Shown: piece after piece, positions 24,710 through 34,059 of the stretch
Layout of the letters: every line of letters begins with the position of its first letter
How positions within the stretch are numbered: position 1 is the first letter of the stretch
Assembly (NCBI GenBank): GCA_003222895.1
Contig: QHXI01000079.1
Location: 1-64,000, forward strand
Source of the DNA: Acidobacteriota bacterium
Lineage (GTDB): Bacteria; Acidobacteriota; Blastocatellia; Pyrinomonadales; Pyrinomonadaceae
Reading direction: 5' to 3'
DNA: 64,000 bases
Made by a program: the position numbers and the translations under genes
The notes under the pieces: model-generated
What the model was told of the DNA's origin: nothing
Seen by the model: the letters and a program-made list of their open reading frames with translations, nothing else
Database searches by the model: none

Positions 24710-25333
24710 TCAGGCGCTTGGCCGCATGAGACTGCGGAAGATACCTTGAACCTCGACGCGTGAAGCATGCAGCCGGAGCGGTTGCAACTGCGCATTCGAA
24801 GGCCGCAGCTCGATTTCATCTCCGAACCTGAAGATCCGCTTCAACGTTGCGCGAGCGCGATCAATCAACGCCACGACGATCTCGCCGTCGCGAGCTTCGT
24901 TCCGACTCTCGATCAGCGCAATGTCGCCATCACAGATGTGCTCATCGATCATCGAATCGCCTTTGACACGTAACGCATAGATTCGCTCAGGTCGAACCCG
25001 TCCCAGGAGAAACCTCGGCACGCAGATCATTTCGGTGTCTTCAATCGCGTCGATTGGGGCACCCGCGGCAATGCGCCCGACCAGACGCACTTCGCACACC
25101 GCATCAGCCGCCGCGTCTCCCATATTCACCGCAAGCGTGAACGTGCCATCGTCATGAGCACGTTTTATCAGGCCACGCTTTTCAAGCGCCGAGATGTGTT
25201 TCGCGATCGTAGCTTTCGAGCTAACGCCAAAGTGTCGCGCGATTTGTGAGTATGAAGGTTCGTGACCGTGCTTTGCGAGAAAGCGCGTGAGGTAATCAAG
25301 AACTTCTTTCTGACGTTGGGTGCGGGGTAGCAT
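24710..25333 (-). CDS. lexA: LexA repressor
   Basis: 207 residues, normal for LexA. The N-terminal winged helix-turn-helix (SYSQIARHFGVSSKATIAKHISALEKRG) binds operators. The C-terminal S24 peptidase fold holds the self-cleavage bond Ala90-Gly91 (RIAAGAP) and the catalytic dyad Ser127 (GDSMID) and Lys165. It represses SOS genes until RecA filaments trigger autocleavage. I do not see a clear self-operator in the upstream region, and the operator of this lineage is not known to me. It lies near mug and the ligase gene. Confidence 0.95.
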   Translation of the reverse strand: MLPRTQRQKEVLDYLTRFLAKHGHEPSYSQIARHFGVSSKATIAKHISALEKRGLIKRAHDDGTFTLAVNMGDAAADAVCEVRLVGRIAAGAPIDAIEDTEMICVPRFLLGRVRPERIYALRVKGDSMIDEHICDGDIALIESRNEARDGEIVVALIDRARATLKRIFRFGDEIELRPSNAQLQPLRLHASRVEVQGIFRSLMRPSA

Positions 25334-25643
25334 GAGTCATTCTTCGAGGGTCGACTCGAATTCTAGTCACGCTCTTTCGCTTCGTCAAGCTCTTTACAAC
25401 ATGCGCTGCACAAAAACTGTGAGATTGCGCAGCGTTCTCTCCTTAGCTTGCGCAACAGTTCGCGAGTTGCTCTGTGAAAAAGCATTTGACTATGCGCGCG
25501 CGATCGGATAAATGTTTTCGCGCTTTGGCTGATAAACGCCTGTAACCGGATTCGGCGATTCCGCGTCATAGGTTTGTTAACGTTTTTCTTCGGCAGTCGC
25601 TACCTGCAGTTTCAACCACAACTGATTGAAAGGAAATTCCCCA
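25334..25643. other. Intergenic region between divergent lexA and the propeller gene
   Basis: 310 bases. It should carry promoters for both divergent genes. On the plus strand TTGACT (25486-25491), 17 bases and TAAATG form a weak promoter-like pair towards 25644. No perfect dyad that I would name as a LexA box was seen, and no ORF, hairpin terminator or RNA gene. Confidence 0.4.
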
Positions 25644-28600
25644 ATGAAACAGACGTGTCGTTCTGCTCGCGACATCGGCGGGCTGGTTGCGTCGATCTGC
25701 GCGCTGGCTTTGATGGTAATCACTTTGGGCGCCCTCGCGGTTCAGGCCGAAAAGCCGGATGGCTCGCAGCCTCCGCTGCCCACTCAAGAACCATCACCGG
25801 CGCAAAGTCCTTCTGCAACGCCAACCCCCAGTCCCACGCCGACGCCAATCAACTGGTCGAACGACCCGATGCTCAAGCGATTTGTATTTCGCGGCATCGG
25901 CCCGGCCAGCATGGGCGGGCGCATCGATGACATCACCTGCGCCGACAACAATTCCTACACTTGTTACGTAGGATTTGCGACTGGCGGCGTTTGGAAGACC
26001 ACGAATAACGGCACGACGTTCACGCCGGTTTTTGACACTTATTCGCGAGGTTCGATTGGCGACATTGCGATCGCGCCTTCGAATCCCGACATCGTTTGGG
26101 TCGGCACTGGCGAAGCCAACAACCGCCAGAGCGCGAGTTTCGGCGATGGCATTTATAAATCGACGGATGCAGGAAAAACGTTCGCGCGGATGGGCTTGGA
26201 AAATTCACAGACGATCGCCCGCATCGTGATCGATCCTAAAGATCCGAATGTCGTTTATGTCGCGGTGCTGGGTCACCTGTTTGGCCCAAACAAAGAACGC
26301 GGCGTTTACAAGACCACGGATGGCGGCAAGAGCTGGAACAACGTCAAGTTCATCGACGAAGATACCGGCTTTACCGATCTCGTCATGGATTCAGTAGATA
26401 ATAAAACGCTTTACGCTGCTTCTTATCAACGGCGGCGAACTTCATGGGGATTTAACGGTGGCGGTCCAGGTTCGGGAGTTTGGCGAACGACTGATGCTGG
26501 AAAGACATGGACGAGAATTCAAGGCAGTGGATTTCCTGAAGGCATGCTCGGCCGGATCGGCATCGACGTTTCGCGATCGCATCCGAACGTGCTTTACGCT
26601 CAGATCGAAGTTGGCGCGAGCACAGGTACCGGTGGCGAAGAACAGGCCGGGCCTCCAACTCCAACACCGACGCCTACTCCAGGAGCGACTCCGGCAGCAT
26701 CCCCGACACCTGATCCGAAGAAGCACGGCGTCTGGCGCTCGGATGATAAGGGCAAGACGTGGAAAGTTGTCGCCAGTTGCTTCAACCTGAACAACTGCAC
26801 CGAAAATAATCGGCCGATGTACTACAGCCAGATTCGCGTCGATCCGTCGAATCCGGAAAATGTTTTCGTTGGCGGTTTGAACTTCAGCCGATCGACTGAC
26901 GGCGGCAAGACATTCAAGTCGCTGCAACCGGGGATCGCGCATAGCGATCACCACGCGATCTGGATCGATCCAAAGAACGGCAAGCACATCATGATCGGAA
27001 ACGATGGCGGTCTCGACGTCAGCTACGATCAAGGCGACACGTGGGAATTCGTCAACACGATTCCCGCGGCGCAGTTCTATGCGATCGCCGTTGACATGCG
27101 AAAACCGTATTACGTCTATGGCGGTTTGCAGGACAACGGTTCCTGGGGTGGGCCAAGCCAAACACGTAACCTTCAAGTCGGCATAACTAACTCTGACTGG
27201 TTCCGCACCGGAGGCGGCGATGGTTTCTATTCGCAAGCCGATCCAAACGATCCGTTCATCATTTATTCCGAATCACAAAATGGAGCAATGCAGCGAATCG
27301 ACATGCGCACCGGCCGCAGCGTTAGCATTCGCCCGCGCGCAAATCCGCGGCGCGGTGCCGGAGGCGGCGGCGGCGGTGGACGTCGCGGCGGACAAGGTGG
27401 CGCTCAAGCTGCCGCAGCATCGGCGTCACCCGAAGCAAGTCCGCAGGACACCCAAGCTCAGCAGGGCTTTGGTGGCGGCTTTGGCGGCGGCGCGAATCTG
27501 CCCACGAATGTTGTTCCTCCGCCGGCGGCGAACGAACAGTACCGTTTTTACTGGAACACGCCCATCGTCATGTCGCCGCACAATCCGAGCATTCTGTACG
27601 TAGGCGGCGATCGCTTCTTCAAATCGATGAATCGCGGCGATAACTGGACCGCCTCTGTCGATCTCAGCAAGCATCTCGATCGCAACAAGTTTTCAATCAT
27701 GGGCGTCAAGGGCAGCGATCCGATGGCGTCGAAGAATGATGGCTACACGAGCTTTGGTTACGTCGTGACGATTGGCGAGTCGCCAATGGTGCCGGGAATT
27801 CTTTGGGCGGGCACGGACGACGGCAATGTGCAGTTGAGCCGCGACGGCGGGATGAACTGGGCGAACGTCGCAAAGAATGTTCCCGTGCTGTCCAAGAAAG
27901 AAGGCGAGCTTTATCACATCACGCGTATCGAGCCTTCGAGATACGATGCCGGCACTGCTTATCTTTCGGTCGATGGACATCGGTTCGACGATCTCAAGCC
28001 TTACCTCTATGTGACGAGAGATTACGGCGCGACGTGGTCGTCAATCGCTGGCAATCTGCCGCAGGTTGGTAACGTGAATGTGATTCGCGAAGATCCCAAG
28101 AACAAGGATCTGCTGTACTCCGGAACGGAATTCGGCCTGTACGTTTCGCTCGATGGCGGCAAGGAATGGAAAGAGTTCATGTCCGGTCTGCCGCGCGTCC
28201 GCATCGACGATATCCTCGTTCATCCGCGCGACAACGATCTGGTTATCGGAACACATGGACGCGGGATTTACATCTGTGACGACATCAGCGCGTTGCAGCA
28301 ATTGGGGCTCCAGAAAGTACTCGATAAAGATGCGTTCCTGTTTGATGTTCGGCCGGGTATTCTTTGGTACAACGATATTCGTTTGAGCCGCTACACCGGC
28401 GGGTCGAAGAATTTCCGCGGCAGCAATCCGCAACCGGGAACAGCCATCAGCTACTATCTAAAGTCGGCGCCAACCGGCGACGTGAAGATCACGATCAGCG
28501 ATTACACCGGCAAAGTTGTGCGGAACCTTGTCGCCACGAAAGACATCGGCATCAATCGCATTCAGTGGAATATGCGCGGAGATCCGCCTCCGCGTCCCGC

Positions 28601-28784
28601 GAATCTTCCAGCATTCGGTGGAGGTGGCGGCGGGGGAGGTGGTGGTGGCGGAGGCGGCTTCGGCGGGTTTCTCAACGCCGGCCCGCCACTCGAAGCCGGC
28701 ACTTATCAGGTGAAGCTTTCGGTCAACGGCAAGGACTACACAACCAAAGTCGTGATCGAAAACGATCCGGGAATCATGCCGTAG
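25644..28784 (+). CDS. Secreted sortilin-like (VPS10/BNR) beta-propeller protein
   Basis: 1046 residues from the ATG at 25644 (AAAGGAA upstream). An N-terminal signal region (CALALMVITLGALAVQAE) and a TPTPSPTPTP linker precede repeated propeller blades with the BNR/sortilin pattern KSTDAGKTF, KTTDGGKSW, RTTDAGKTW, RSDDKGKTW, VSYDQGDTW, LSRDGGMNW and VTRDYGATW. The C-terminal part is an Ig-like region ending in DYTTKVVIENDPGI, as in the acidobacterial glycosyl-hydrolase-named propeller proteins. Gly-rich inserts lie at about 27340-27490 and 28610-28665. Probably an exported binding or degradative protein; no catalytic residues can be named. A strong terminator follows. Confidence 0.82.
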   Translation: MKQTCRSARDIGGLVASICALALMVITLGALAVQAEKPDGSQPPLPTQEPSPAQSPSATPTPSPTPTPINWSNDPMLKRFVFRGIGPASMGGRIDDITCADNNSYTCYVGFATGGVWKTTNNGTTFTPVFDTYSRGSIGDIAIAPSNPDIVWVGTGEANNRQSASFGDGIYKSTDAGKTFARMGLENSQTIARIVIDPKDPNVVYVAVLGHLFGPNKERGVYKTTDGGKSWNNVKFIDEDTGFTDLVMDSVDNKTLYAASYQRRRTSWGFNGGGPGSGVWRTTDAGKTWTRIQGSGFPEGMLGRIGIDVSRSHPNVLYAQIEVGASTGTGGEEQAGPPTPTPTPTPGATPAASPTPDPKKHGVWRSDDKGKTWKVVASCFNLNNCTENNRPMYYSQIRVDPSNPENVFVGGLNFSRSTDGGKTFKSLQPGIAHSDHHAIWIDPKNGKHIMIGNDGGLDVSYDQGDTWEFVNTIPAAQFYAIAVDMRKPYYVYGGLQDNGSWGGPSQTRNLQVGITNSDWFRTGGGDGFYSQADPNDPFIIYSESQNGAMQRIDMRTGRSVSIRPRANPRRGAGGGGGGGRRGGQGGAQAAAASASPEASPQDTQAQQGFGGGFGGGANLPTNVVPPPAANEQYRFYWNTPIVMSPHNPSILYVGGDRFFKSMNRGDNWTASVDLSKHLDRNKFSIMGVKGSDPMASKNDGYTSFGYVVTIGESPMVPGILWAGTDDGNVQLSRDGGMNWANVAKNVPVLSKKEGELYHITRIEPSRYDAGTAYLSVDGHRFDDLKPYLYVTRDYGATWSSIAGNLPQVGNVNVIREDPKNKDLLYSGTEFGLYVSLDGGKEWKEFMSGLPRVRIDDILVHPRDNDLVIGTHGRGIYICDDISALQQLGLQKVLDKDAFLFDVRPGILWYNDIRLSRYTGGSKNFRGSNPQPGTAISYYLKSAPTGDVKITISDYTGKVVRNLVATKDIGINRIQWNMRGDPPPRPANLPAFGGGGGGGGGGGGGGFGGFLNAGPPLEAGTYQVKLSVNGKDYTTKVVIENDPGIMP

Positions 28785-28809
28785 CTCATTCACAAATGTG
28801 AGGAACAAG

Positions 28810-28855
28810 GAGCCGCTGGTGGTGAAACAACTCATCTCCAGCGGCTCTGGCTTTT
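28810..28855 (+). terminator. Intrinsic terminator of the propeller gene
   Basis: GAGCCGCTGG (28810-28819) pairs perfectly with CCAGCGGCTC (28838-28847) around an 18-base loop, followed by TGGCTTTT. It lies 25 bases past the stop at 28784. Confidence 0.75.
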
Positions 28856-28915
28856 GACAACTATCTTATTTAGACTACACACACCGTTCGCCTTCGAGTT
28901 TGACAGGAGGCACCT

Positions 28916-30088
28916 ATGTTTTCACTCAATGGATTACTTCGCTGCTTGATCGTGGTCGTTGCGCTCGCTCCGGCCGCGATGTCTCAGCAGGTCTCGTCCC
29001 CTTCTGCTCAACTTGTGCTGGAAGTTCACTTCTATCCCGGCGAACCGCCCGCGTATCAGAGAATCACGAAATCGCCGATGCAAGGAGCGTGGTACTCGCG
29101 TTTCCATCAAATCAAATCGGCCGGTACAAATGATTTGCCCGTTAACGCCGTGGACATCAAACCGGTATTTACAGAATCCGGGATTCGCGTCTCAGTTTCT
29201 GTGCTGTTTGGTGAGCTGCATGAGAAACAGAAATCGGTGGGTGTCTACACGCTTCACGAAGGGGAGAAGATCAAGATACAGGAACTAGCTCAGTTCGGGG
29301 TCGATCCGTTCATAGTCTCCGCGGTCAATTTCTCTCCTACGCAGCTCGATTTGCCGGAATTCTTCAGCAAGGCAAATTCGATTGATTACATAGGCATCCA
29401 ACCCACGGTGTCGTTAATGCCCGCATATCGCATAGCGGTTCGGAATCTTTCGAATAAGAACGTGAGAGCCCTGATGGTTCACGTGCTCAAAGGCGGAGAA
29501 CCACAGCTCACATTCTTGCCGCAGGGAAAAGAAGGCGCGCCGCTGATCGTCATCGCAAATGCCTTTGAGTTCGACGCGCGGGTCGCCACGCGAGCAACGG
29601 TGACGCCGACCGGAATCACGCAAGTGACGCTGCCCGGCCAAGTCATCGAAGTATCGACAGCGATCTTCGAGGACGGCTCGTTCGAAGGTGATGCTGAGCC
29701 GGCGCTGATCTATGCCGCCACTTTGCGAGGCGAACGGATACAACTGGCGCGTGTCATCGACCTACTCGAAAAAACCGCCGACGACAGTCGATCAGATCCC
29801 GCGACGAAGATCGAGACGCTGAAGACAACCATAGCAATGCTCAGTCTCGAGGCGGATCTAACGACGGCGCAGGAAGTCATTGCCGGGTTCGGACAACCGG
29901 TCAGGAAGTCGCCTGAAGAAATCAAAAGCGCGGTTGAGATAGGCATGAAGACGATTCTGGGGCATGCATTGAATATGACCCAACAATTTCAACTTCGTAA
30001 CCCCAAGCCTGATCCTGCCGACGTCAACCGTTGGCTCGGCAATGTCCAACAACGTTACGAAAATTGGCTGCGCCGACTGGGAAAGTGA
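28916..30088 (+). CDS. Secreted protein, unknown function
   Basis: 390 residues. AGGAGG precedes the ATG. The signal peptide (LLRCLIVVVALAPAAMSQ) is followed by a beta-rich region to about residue 260 and a helical C-terminal part with TTAQEVIAGFGQPV and a Trp/Arg-rich end. No cysteine in the mature part and no family recognised. Similar proteins with a KSAGTNDLPVNAVDI-type strand pattern occur in acidobacterial genomes as hypotheticals. It is convergent with rlmI, with no gap between the two stops. Confidence 0.6.
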   Translation: MFSLNGLLRCLIVVVALAPAAMSQQVSSPSAQLVLEVHFYPGEPPAYQRITKSPMQGAWYSRFHQIKSAGTNDLPVNAVDIKPVFTESGIRVSVSVLFGELHEKQKSVGVYTLHEGEKIKIQELAQFGVDPFIVSAVNFSPTQLDLPEFFSKANSIDYIGIQPTVSLMPAYRIAVRNLSNKNVRALMVHVLKGGEPQLTFLPQGKEGAPLIVIANAFEFDARVATRATVTPTGITQVTLPGQVIEVSTAIFEDGSFEGDAEPALIYAATLRGERIQLARVIDLLEKTADDSRSDPATKIETLKTTIAMLSLEADLTTAQEVIAGFGQPVRKSPEEIKSAVEIGMKTILGHALNMTQQFQLRNPKPDPADVNRWLGNVQQRYENWLRRLGK

Positions 30089-31357
30089 CTACTCAATTAT
30101 CCGCGCAATCACGCAATTCAAATAATGCGTTTCGGGAACTCCCAGCAAGACGGGATGGTCTGACGACTGTCCGCGTTTCTCGACGATCTGCAAGCGTCGA
30201 CGAGCATCGACCGCGGCAGCGGCAATGATCTCCATGAACATTTCTTCGCTCATGTGATACGAGCAGGTGCAAGTAACCAGCACCCCGCCCGGATTCAAGA
30301 GCTTTAGCGCGCGCAGATTAATTTCCTTGTAGCCGCGGGCGCCTGATTTGATGGTCGCGCGACTCTTCGTGAACGCGGGCGGATCCAAAACGATCGTGTC
30401 AAAGCGTTCGCCTGCGGATTCCATCTCGCGCAAGGCGTCAAAGACATTGGCCGGACGAAATTCAACATTACTTATTTGATTCAGCTCCGCATTTCTTCGC
30501 GCGCCGGCAATCGCATCTTCCGAGATGTCGATCCCCAAAACGCTTTCGCAAGACTTGGCGATGTGAATCGCAAAGCCGCCGTTGAAGGTGAAGCAATCGA
30601 GCGCCCGGCCGCGAGCAAGTTTGGCCGCAGCGAGATAATTTTCGCGCTGATCGAGAAACGCGCCGGTCTTTTGACTTGCCAGCGGCGAAACGATGAAACG
30701 CACGCCGTGCTGATTGATTTCGAATTCGGTGTCAGTACCGCGAGCGGACCGTGGTCCCCACGCGGGCAGCCCGTGTGGGGTGGTGGATACGACCGGATCG
30801 CCCAGCGGCGCTAATGATCCGGTCGCTACCGCTCCCGGCACTGCCACGTGCAGCACGCCCTTCCGCAGCTCCAGTCCTTCAATCTCGCGCACGCGTGCAT
30901 CGTTTCGTTCGAGGATTGAACGAGGTTTGAATTCTTCGATTAGCAATTCGACTATCTCGTTTTGCAGTCGATCAGTTCCCTGCGACAGCGTTTGCAGCAC
31001 GAAGTTGCCGTCATAGAGATCGACGATCAGCGACGGGAGCAAGTCCCCTTCGGAATACACCAAACGATAAGCGTTAGTGTCCCTTGCGATGTTTGCACGA
31101 AGTTCGGCGCAAGCTTGCAGGCGCGCGCGCCACCAGTCTCGATCAAGCTGTTCGCGACGCGTCGTCAGAAAGCGCAGGGCAATCTCTGATCGATCGCTGT
31201 AGAACGCCTGACCCACGAAATTGTTTGCCTCGTCAAAAACCGTGACGATCGCGCCCGCATCAACTTCGCGCAACTCGCGAACGTCACTCTTGTAAACCCA
31301 GATGTGACCGGTGCGAATTCGCTTCGCGGCTCGTTTTGAGATGTTCACTTGGCCCAT
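30089..31357 (-). CDS. rlmI: Class I SAM-dependent rRNA methyltransferase, RlmI-like
   Basis: 422 residues. The N-terminal PUA domain (KRIRTGHIWVYKSDV, GQAFYSDRSEIALR) is followed by a small domain and a Rossmann methyltransferase domain: DCFTFNGGFAIHIA binds SAM and LDPPAFTKS is the catalytic DPPxF motif. RlmI of E. coli makes m5C1962 in 23S rRNA; orthology is likely but the target base is inferred. A run around residues 170-200 (ATGSLAPLGDPVVSTTPH) looks like an insertion relative to RlmI. Confidence 0.85.
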   Translation of the reverse strand: MGQVNISKRAAKRIRTGHIWVYKSDVRELREVDAGAIVTVFDEANNFVGQAFYSDRSEIALRFLTTRREQLDRDWWRARLQACAELRANIARDTNAYRLVYSEGDLLPSLIVDLYDGNFVLQTLSQGTDRLQNEIVELLIEEFKPRSILERNDARVREIEGLELRKGVLHVAVPGAVATGSLAPLGDPVVSTTPHGLPAWGPRSARGTDTEFEINQHGVRFIVSPLASQKTGAFLDQRENYLAAAKLARGRALDCFTFNGGFAIHIAKSCESVLGIDISEDAIAGARRNAELNQISNVEFRPANVFDALREMESAGERFDTIVLDPPAFTKSRATIKSGARGYKEINLRALKLLNPGGVLVTCTCSYHMSEEMFMEIIAAAAVDARRRLQIVEKRGQSSDHPVLLGVPETHYLNCVIARIIE

Positions 31358-31521
31358 CTGACCTTGAACTTAACACAAACGTCGAAACGATTGCCGTCGC
31401 CCGGCTGAGACTCGTTCAAGAGATGCCGGATTAGCACTTGACCGCGGGCGATTTTCCGCGTAGAAACTTTCAAGCGCCCTTAGTTTTAGGATTTTTGCTG
31501 CCCCGGTGAAATTCCGATTTA

Positions 31522-33954
31522 ATGGCCGCAAGTGTTGACCTAAAAACCGCTCCGCCCTCACCAAACGAAAGCGCCAGCACGCTGAGCCTCGCTGTCGACC
31601 GGGTTCTTCCGCGCGTTGCGATGTTCGATTCCAAAAAATTCAGAATTGCATCGTCGGTTACATTTGTCGCAAGCGTCGCCCTGCTCATCCTTGGCATTTC
31701 CGTTCTGATCGGATGGGCCTTCGACATCGGCATACTTAAGAGGCTCGCGCCTGGACTCGTGTCGATGAAGCCGAACACGGCGGTCTGCTTCATCTTATCT
31801 GGCGCATCGCTCTGGCTGTTGAAAGCTGAGGGAGTATCCGGAGCAAAGCTTCGTCTGGGCCAGGCGCTCGCAGCGATCGTCATCGTCATCGGCGCGCTCA
31901 CGATCATCGAATACTTCTCTGGCGCGAATTTGCGTCTCGACCAACTGTTATTTACAGAGGCAAAGTCACCGAGCGTGCTCTTTCCGGGCAGGATGGCTTT
32001 TGCTACGGCGTTGAATTTCGTGGTGCTGGGAAGCGCCTTGGTTTTCATTAACGAGAAAAGCAAGGGTAAAAATCTCACGGATGTTCTGGCTGGTTCAGGC
32101 GCTGCGCTCACACTACTCGCTCTGCTCTCCTATTTGTACAAGGTCGATGCTCTATACCGTGTAGTTCCCTTTGCCACGATCGCCTTGCACACGATCATCG
32201 GTCTCCTAATCTTGTGTGCCGGAATTCTTTTTGCCCGGGCCAAAGATGGCTTCGTCGCTGTCTTTCTGAGCGACACGTCCGGAGGAATTGTCGCGCGCCG
32301 ATTACTGCCGGTTGCGATTCTGATTCCACCAATGCTCGGCTGGTTTCGCCTAATGGGCGAGCGTCGAGGATTTTATGAGCCGGCATTCGGGATAGCGATT
32401 GTCGCCACTTCTCTGATCATCCTTTTGGTAGCGGTAATCGGACGGACGGCCCGCGTGCTTGATTCCGCGGAAGTTGTGCGACGTCGCGCTGACGATCGAA
32501 CGCGCCTCGTGGTTGAAGCTACTCCCAGCGCGATAGTAATGGTCAATGAACAAGGGCGAATCGCTTTGGTCAACAGCCAAACGGAAAGACTGTTTGGTTA
32601 TTCTCGATCGGAATTGCTCGACCAACCGATCGAGAAGCTGGTACCCGATCGCTATGCTTCGCTTCACGCCGATCATCGAGGCTCATTTTTGCGAGAGCCG
32701 ACTACGCGCGCGATGGGCGCCGGTCGCGACTTGTATGGCCTCCGAAAGGACGGAAGCGAAGTTCCGATCGAGATTGGCCTGAATCCGCTTCGAACCGACG
32801 AAGGTAATTTCGTTCTGGCCGATATAATCGACATCACCAAGCGAAAAGAGACCGAAGCCACGCTGCGGCAAAGCGAGGAGCGCGCGCAGCGTGGCAAGCG
32901 AATCTGGGAGAAGACCTTTGACGCGATTGGCGAAGGGATCCTGGTCCACGACAGCGAAATGCGGATCGTGCGATGCAACGCGCAGGCGGCCGAAATGCTG
33001 AATATGAAACCCGCGGAAGTGATTGGCCGCAAGTTCGCCGATGCTTTTGCGCTCTTATTTGGCAAACAGGCCGCTGATTATTACTTGGACGAAGGCCGCG
33101 AAGTGTTATCGTCATTTGAAGCGCAGACCGCCGCAGGACAGCGATATATGGTTTCGATCTTTCCGATCAAAAATCCCGACGGCGAATCAGTAAGCGTGGT
33201 GATGTGGAACGACGTTACCACTCTGGCTGAAGTCCAGGAACAATTGGGACGCTCGCGCCGATTGGCGAGCGTGGGCCAATTGGCCGCCGGTGTCGCGCAC
33301 GAAGTAAATAATCCGCTGGCTGCAATCACGACCTGCGCTGAAGCAGTGATGCGCGACATCAATCATAGCGAGACGGCAAAAGAACTCGCCGAAAGCCGGC
33401 AATGGAATTACTACCTCGGCGAAATTGTCCGGCAGTCGTTGCGTTGCAAGGAGATCACTCGCGGCCTCCTGGATCTCACTCGTCAGCGACAAGCGCGCCG
33501 CGTCTTAATCGACATAAATTCCCTGGTGAAGGAATGCGCGAAGATTGGAGTTCAGCGCACGGATTCGAAGGCAGAATTCCAAATGCATCTGGACGAGAAC
33601 ATCGGCGAAGTGGCAACTGATGCCGAGATGTTGCGCCAAATTCTCGACAATCTGATCGCAAATGCTATCGACGCGCTGAACGAACAACCCGGGACGGTCG
33701 CCGTCTCGACGATCCGCGAAGGGGATCGCATCGGAATCGAAATCGCTGATTCAGGTCAGGGCATTCCGACTGATCTGCTTTCGAGGATATTCGATCCATT
33801 TTTCAGCACGAAGGGGCCGGGAAAGGGTTATGGACTTGGTCTCGCGATTTGTCTGTCGCTGGCTGAATCGCTCGGCGGCAGCATCACCGTCGAGACAAAA
33901 GAAAGCAAAGGCAGCCGCTTTCGAGTCTGGATTCCGCGGCGCGCGCCCGACTAA
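31522..33954 (+). CDS. Membrane PAS-domain sensor histidine kinase, NtrB-like
   Basis: 810 residues. After ~35 soluble residues there are about eight hydrophobic segments to residue ~315. A PAS domain follows (VEATPSAIVMVNEQGRIALV), then a PAC-like segment (RKDGSEVPIEIGLNP), a second PAS (TFDAIGEGILVHDSEM), the HisKA H-box AAGVAHEVNNPL with phospho-acceptor His593, and a HATPase domain with DNLIANAIDAL, DSGQGIP and GYGLGLAI. All catalytic boxes are present. It should phosphorylate the NtrC-type regulator encoded next. The signal is unknown; the membrane part may sense lipid or envelope state. No clear ribosome-binding site; an alternative ATG is at 31621. Confidence 0.92.
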   Translation: MAASVDLKTAPPSPNESASTLSLAVDRVLPRVAMFDSKKFRIASSVTFVASVALLILGISVLIGWAFDIGILKRLAPGLVSMKPNTAVCFILSGASLWLLKAEGVSGAKLRLGQALAAIVIVIGALTIIEYFSGANLRLDQLLFTEAKSPSVLFPGRMAFATALNFVVLGSALVFINEKSKGKNLTDVLAGSGAALTLLALLSYLYKVDALYRVVPFATIALHTIIGLLILCAGILFARAKDGFVAVFLSDTSGGIVARRLLPVAILIPPMLGWFRLMGERRGFYEPAFGIAIVATSLIILLVAVIGRTARVLDSAEVVRRRADDRTRLVVEATPSAIVMVNEQGRIALVNSQTERLFGYSRSELLDQPIEKLVPDRYASLHADHRGSFLREPTTRAMGAGRDLYGLRKDGSEVPIEIGLNPLRTDEGNFVLADIIDITKRKETEATLRQSEERAQRGKRIWEKTFDAIGEGILVHDSEMRIVRCNAQAAEMLNMKPAEVIGRKFADAFALLFGKQAADYYLDEGREVLSSFEAQTAAGQRYMVSIFPIKNPDGESVSVVMWNDVTTLAEVQEQLGRSRRLASVGQLAAGVAHEVNNPLAAITTCAEAVMRDINHSETAKELAESRQWNYYLGEIVRQSLRCKEITRGLLDLTRQRQARRVLIDINSLVKECAKIGVQRTDSKAEFQMHLDENIGEVATDAEMLRQILDNLIANAIDALNEQPGTVAVSTIREGDRIGIEIADSGQGIPTDLLSRIFDPFFSTKGPGKGYGLGLAICLSLAESLGGSITVETKESKGSRFRVWIPRRAPD

Positions 33955-33959
33955 CGCTA

Positions 33960-34050
33960 TTTTGAATTGCGATTTTAGAATTCCGATTTGGCCGTTTATC
34001 CTGCCCGTTCAGCGAATTGCGCAATCGCAAATCGGCATTCAAAAATCAGA
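33960..34050. repeat. Dispersed AT-rich inverted repeat, copy 1
   Basis: TTTTGAATTGCGATTT at the left and, in inverted orientation, CAATCGCAAATCGGCATTC with AAAAATC at the right, enclosing about 25 bases. It fills the junction between the kinase and regulator genes. A second copy with the same TTTTTGAATTGCGAT and ATCGCAAATC boxes lies at 60585-60664, also at a junction inside an operon. Confidence 0.6.
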
Positions 34051-34059
34051 AATGGAATC